52,477 nucleotides of DNA from a virus, in the IMG/VR virus record IMGVR_UViG_3300031774_000023, positions 1-52,477 of that record; one strand, written 5' to 3'. Positions 49,715 through 52,477 of the stretch are shown here, piece after piece. How positions within the stretch are numbered: position 1 is the first letter of the stretch; the number at the start of each line of letters is the position of its first letter. The notes beneath the pieces are model-generated. The model was not told where the DNA came from, ran no database searches, and was given only the letters and a program-made list of their open reading frames with translations. A program made the translations under genes and the position numbers.

Positions 49715-51768
49715 TAGAAGTTAGTCCCAAAGAATGTTGCGTTTTCAGTTGGAGTAGACACTCCTCCTGTTGTATACTCTATATAAGGTAATAAAGAGGA
49801 GGTTGAAATATTAGTACCATAAGATTCAAATTCACGACCATGTTCTTTATTAAGAGAGGTAAGACCATGTGGGTTGTAGCTATTATCATAAAATTCTTCT
49901 TTTTCCACAATCCCAAATTCAAAAGAACTATTGTTTTTTAAATCATTTCTAGCATCTGAGTTCAATGTAATATCTTGCTCTGTTGGAGAGCTATCAGTAC
50001 AAACATGCTCTGCTGAATATTCAGTGACATCACTTGCACCCCAACCTGATGTATGCCCTACAAAATCATTATAATTATCTGCAACTTCGTCACCTGTAAG
50101 ACTTGATTTTAAAAGTATAATATGAATATCGCTTGGATAACCTGTACTTGTACCTGTATTTACATACCTGCCTGTTATTTTAAATGTTGCGCTTGTAACT
50201 GTATCAGTTATGCCCGATGAATTAAAAACAATAAAATTCTGATAGATTGCACAAGCAGTGTTTGTAACAGGAAGACCAAACTGACCTGACGATGTAGATG
50301 AGTAAGTATTTAACATTCCGCAAGTTACTGAGATTGCTGTTGTTGATTTTCCAATTACAGGAACTACATTGTTAGCAGTTGTATTATTTCTTGCACCAGT
50401 AAGAAAGCCTGAAGTGTATCGATTTGTTGACGAATTAAGAACACTAGGTTGACGATAAATATAATAACTATCCTCAGAAGTAGATGCTGCCAAATCTGCA
50501 TCAATATATTTTATATCATATGAGTTTCTTAAATATCCATTTATTGAAAAGTATTTAGTGTATCTATAGCTTCCATCATCATTTTGTTTTAATGAATGGG
50601 CTGTTTCTAATTCTTGCAATTGGTTATAATCCTTGTCAAACAAACTAGGAGGATTTATATAGAATGATTCATTACTTACTTTAAAAACAAATTTATTATT
50701 AATTGGTTCATAATAGTTACTATCAACTTCGATAGATAAATTTTTACCAAAAACATTATTTATATCACTGCAAAATTGCTCTAAGCTAACATCTAAAAAC
50801 GAGGTGTCTTCGAAACTCTTTCTTTTAAATAATGTTTTAATCTCATCAGGTATATCATTAGTATTAATAAATCCAAAAAATACATTATCATATATGATAT
50901 AGCCAATAACCTTTTTCCCATCTTTTGTAAGATATTTTCCACTACCACCATCATCAAAATCCTCCAATCCATATATATTACACAATTTATTTATAATTAT
51001 ATCACCATAATTATCTACATTATAAGATTGAATAGTAAATATTATAGAATTTTTATAATAAACAGCACTACCATTAGGATACATATCTTCATTTATTATG
51101 TAATTGCTTAAATTAGAATCTCCAAATTCTTCTTCTAAACTATATTCTCCTGTTGTGATATAATCATCAGTTATTTTGCCAATATGACAATCAAAGTAAG
51201 GAATATCCTTATTTAAGCGATTATATGTGTTATGCATACCAAGAGTCGTATTTCCATTATTTTCGCCTATATTAGTCAAATTAAAGCCAAAATCATCCCT
51301 TATAGATGTTGTGCTTGAATATTTTGAGTTTTGAATTTCTAAACCTGTATTATGTATATCAAATTCAACTTTAAAATCATTAAAACTCTTATTGACCTTG
51401 ACTAATTGATTTACTCTTGAAGCACTTAATTTAATTTCTAAATCAGTTTCTACATTAAAATCTTGTGATTCTCCATCTAACTCTACATTAATTAAGCTAA
51501 ACTCTAATTGCTGTGTTCCAAGGTGTTGATTTTTATCAGGTCTAACTCCTACTACTTTATGTGGATTGTTTCCTTTTCTTTTACCTACACTCATTATACC
51601 TTTATCCATTAAAGATATATCTCCAATAGAAGATGTTGTATCATTAAAAGTCAAGTCAATATCATCAAATGTTCCATTAGGTTTTTTATACCACAAAGGG
51701 CTGCCTTTTGAATAAAGCCTATAGGTTGTATCATCTACTTGACAGCGTGTTCTACTTAGAGGTTTCAT
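49714..51768 (-). CDS. Large tail/appendage structural protein (684 aa)
   Basis: The N-terminus (MKPLSRTRCQVDDTTYRLYS; LWYKKPNGTFDDIDLTF) is followed by a beta-rich 600-residue protein rich in Asp, Asn, Ser and Tyr, with FEFGIVEKEEFYDNSYNPHG and SLLPYIEYTTGG near the end. The C-terminal ~200 residues look like a lectin- or CBM-like beta domain. It lies next to fibre genes and probably forms part of the tail tip or a second fibre. It is coupled to the downstream 78-residue gene by TAATG. Confidence 0.55.
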   Translation of the reverse strand: MKPLSRTRCQVDDTTYRLYSKGSPLWYKKPNGTFDDIDLTFNDTTSSIGDISLMDKGIMSVGKRKGNNPHKVVGVRPDKNQHLGTQQLEFSLINVELDGESQDFNVETDLEIKLSASRVNQLVKVNKSFNDFKVEFDIHNTGLEIQNSKYSSTTSIRDDFGFNLTNIGENNGNTTLGMHNTYNRLNKDIPYFDCHIGKITDDYITTGEYSLEEEFGDSNLSNYIINEDMYPNGSAVYYKNSIIFTIQSYNVDNYGDIIINKLCNIYGLEDFDDGGSGKYLTKDGKKVIGYIIYDNVFFGFINTNDIPDEIKTLFKRKSFEDTSFLDVSLEQFCSDINNVFGKNLSIEVDSNYYEPINNKFVFKVSNESFYINPPSLFDKDYNQLQELETAHSLKQNDDGSYRYTKYFSINGYLRNSYDIKYIDADLAASTSEDSYYIYRQPSVLNSSTNRYTSGFLTGARNNTTANNVVPVIGKSTTAISVTCGMLNTYSSTSSGQFGLPVTNTACAIYQNFIVFNSSGITDTVTSATFKITGRYVNTGTSTGYPSDIHIILLKSSLTGDEVADNYNDFVGHTSGWGASDVTEYSAEHVCTDSSPTEQDITLNSDARNDLKNNSSFEFGIVEKEEFYDNSYNPHGLTSLNKEHGREFESYGTNISTSSLLPYIEYTTGGVSTPTENATFFGTNF

Positions 51769-51856
51769 TCTTAAAGTATTTCTTATATTCTTTTATGTCT
51801 TGTTGCCAAAACTTTAAAGACTTCTTTAATATTTTATTGTATTCTTTTTTAGTCAT
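51752..51856 (-). CDS. Basic microprotein (34 aa)
   Basis: MTKKEYNKILKKSLKFWQQD, then a Lys/Tyr-rich tail. The ATG at 51856 overlaps the stop of the fibre gene (TAATG) and its end overlaps the next ATG by 17 bases. It is tightly packed, so probably translated. Function unknown. Confidence 0.5.
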   Translation of the reverse strand: MTKKEYNKILKKSLKFWQQDIKEYKKYFKNETSK

Positions 51857-52477
51857 TAATCTTGAAAATCCAAACTAGCTACACCATAGCATACTTGATT
51901 ATCTGCATCCCAAAAAAATGATACTATATCAACATGATTAGCAGCTGTTGTTAATGTAGGTGCAGTACCTCCTGGAAACTTAACTGCAGGGACAGTTGCT
52001 GCAGTACCATCGTGCTCAAATGCTAGCCAACCATCTGCTGCCATAAGTCTACTACCAGTCCCATCTTGCTTTAATAATACAGTAAAATTACCTGATGTTG
52101 CAGGAAAAGTTAAGTTTAAATCTGCTATATTACCAGTAAGTGTTACCATTTGTTTATTACCTGTTCTAAAATCTACATTAGTATCAGCAGCATTATATGT
52201 AGGCGTTACTAAATCAAAACCTACGCCACATCCGTCAAATTCTACATGACCATCAGGCTCTATATTTAAATGTGCAGTTGCTCCATCATCATCTACTGTA
52301 ACTAATGTTGTTTCTCCATTTGAGCCAACAGTCATTTGATAATAATCACCTGTATCTGAACTATTACTCCATTTATAAGTGTTGCTTGCAATATCCCACG
52401 ATATATATTCAACATAAGAACCCGAATTTAAACCCCATCCAAAAGTTCCAGCATTAGAGTTAGCAAAATGCATATCA
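51856..52477 (-). CDS. Tail fibre C-terminal part (enters from right edge)
   Basis: The frame is already open at the window edge. The visible ~207 residues are beta-rich (NLTFPATSGNFTVLLKQDGT; ADGWLAFEHDGTAATVPAVK) and end YGVASLDFQD. The pattern GFDLVTPTYNAADTNVDFRT and the FPATSGNFTVLL strand are typical of fibre C-termini. It could be the missing end of the fibre gene that runs off the left edge, but direct joining of the two window ends is out of frame by one base. Confidence 0.65.
   Translation of the reverse strand, partial: DMHFANSNAGTFGWGLNSGSYVEYISWDIASNTYKWSNSSDTGDYYQMTVGSNGETTLVTVDDDGATAHLNIEPDGHVEFDGCGVGFDLVTPTYNAADTNVDFRTGNKQMVTLTGNIADLNLTFPATSGNFTVLLKQDGTGSRLMAADGWLAFEHDGTAATVPAVKFPGGTAPTLTTAANHVDIVSFFWDADNQVCYGVASLDFQD

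Noticed and set aside
1-52477. Temperate lifestyle
   Set aside because: No integrase, excisionase, CI-like repressor or attachment-site repeat was recognised; the phage looks lytic, though an unrecognised gene could change that.

Overview
The window is a strongly AT-rich genome, or near-complete genome, of a tailed double-stranded DNA phage with a podovirus-like gene set. It has a P22-like portal, a SU10/DUF5309-like capsid protein, adaptor-type head-completion genes, a nozzle-like tail protein and three ejection-type internal proteins. No integrase or lysogeny repressor, tRNA, CRISPR array or insertion sequence was recognised. Shine-Dalgarno sites (AAAGGAG or AGGAG) precede many genes, which argues against a Bacteroidota host. 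The host cannot be named from the sequence.

Layout. From 1 to about 23.5 kb, on the minus strand and read from high to low coordinates: small virion or lysis-type genes, terminase, portal, scaffold, capsid, decoration-like and adaptor genes, a membrane-protein cassette (MscS-like and holin-like), a metallophosphoesterase, a 2586-residue nozzle-like protein and the start of a tail fibre that runs off the left edge. From 23.5 to 24.0 kb lies a hairpin- and repeat-rich divergent control region. From 24.0 to 36.4 kb, on the plus strand, is the early and replication region: many small proteins (several with CxxC zinc sites), a ubiquitin-like conjugation cassette, a Sak4-like ATPase, a probable ssDNA-binding protein, a primase-helicase, an HNH protein and a PD-(D/E)XK nuclease. 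From 36.4 to 52.5 kb, on the minus strand: three ejection-type proteins, one of 3307 residues, and fibre genes. The fibre gene that ends near 51.86 kb enters from the right edge and could be the C-terminal end of the one leaving the left edge, as in a circularly permuted genome, although a direct join is out of frame.

Three things stand out. (1) The 3307-residue internal protein carries an RxP...DLDGD signature like the catalytic barrel of multisubunit and QDE-1/YonO/crAss-type RNA polymerases, so it is a strong candidate for an ejected virion RNA polymerase. (2) A compact cassette at 26.8-30.4 kb encodes a ubiquitin-like protein ending in Gly-Gly, an E2-like protein, a JAMM peptidase with an intact metal motif and an E1-like adenylating enzyme. 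(3) The plus-strand region is interrupted by at least eight gene-free segments of 73-145 nt, each closed by a 9-13 bp near-perfect terminal stem and most holding further hairpins. They look like a set of structured RNAs that I cannot match to a known class.

How the parts may work together (inference): the giant polymerase would enter with the DNA and transcribe early genes from the divergent region. The plus-strand operon would then replicate the genome using a host DNA polymerase, since none is encoded here, and modify host proteins through the Ubl cassette. The minus-strand genes would build the virion and lyse the cell. Genes are tightly packed: at least 18 junctions share the stop-start overlap TAATG, which points to widespread translational coupling.
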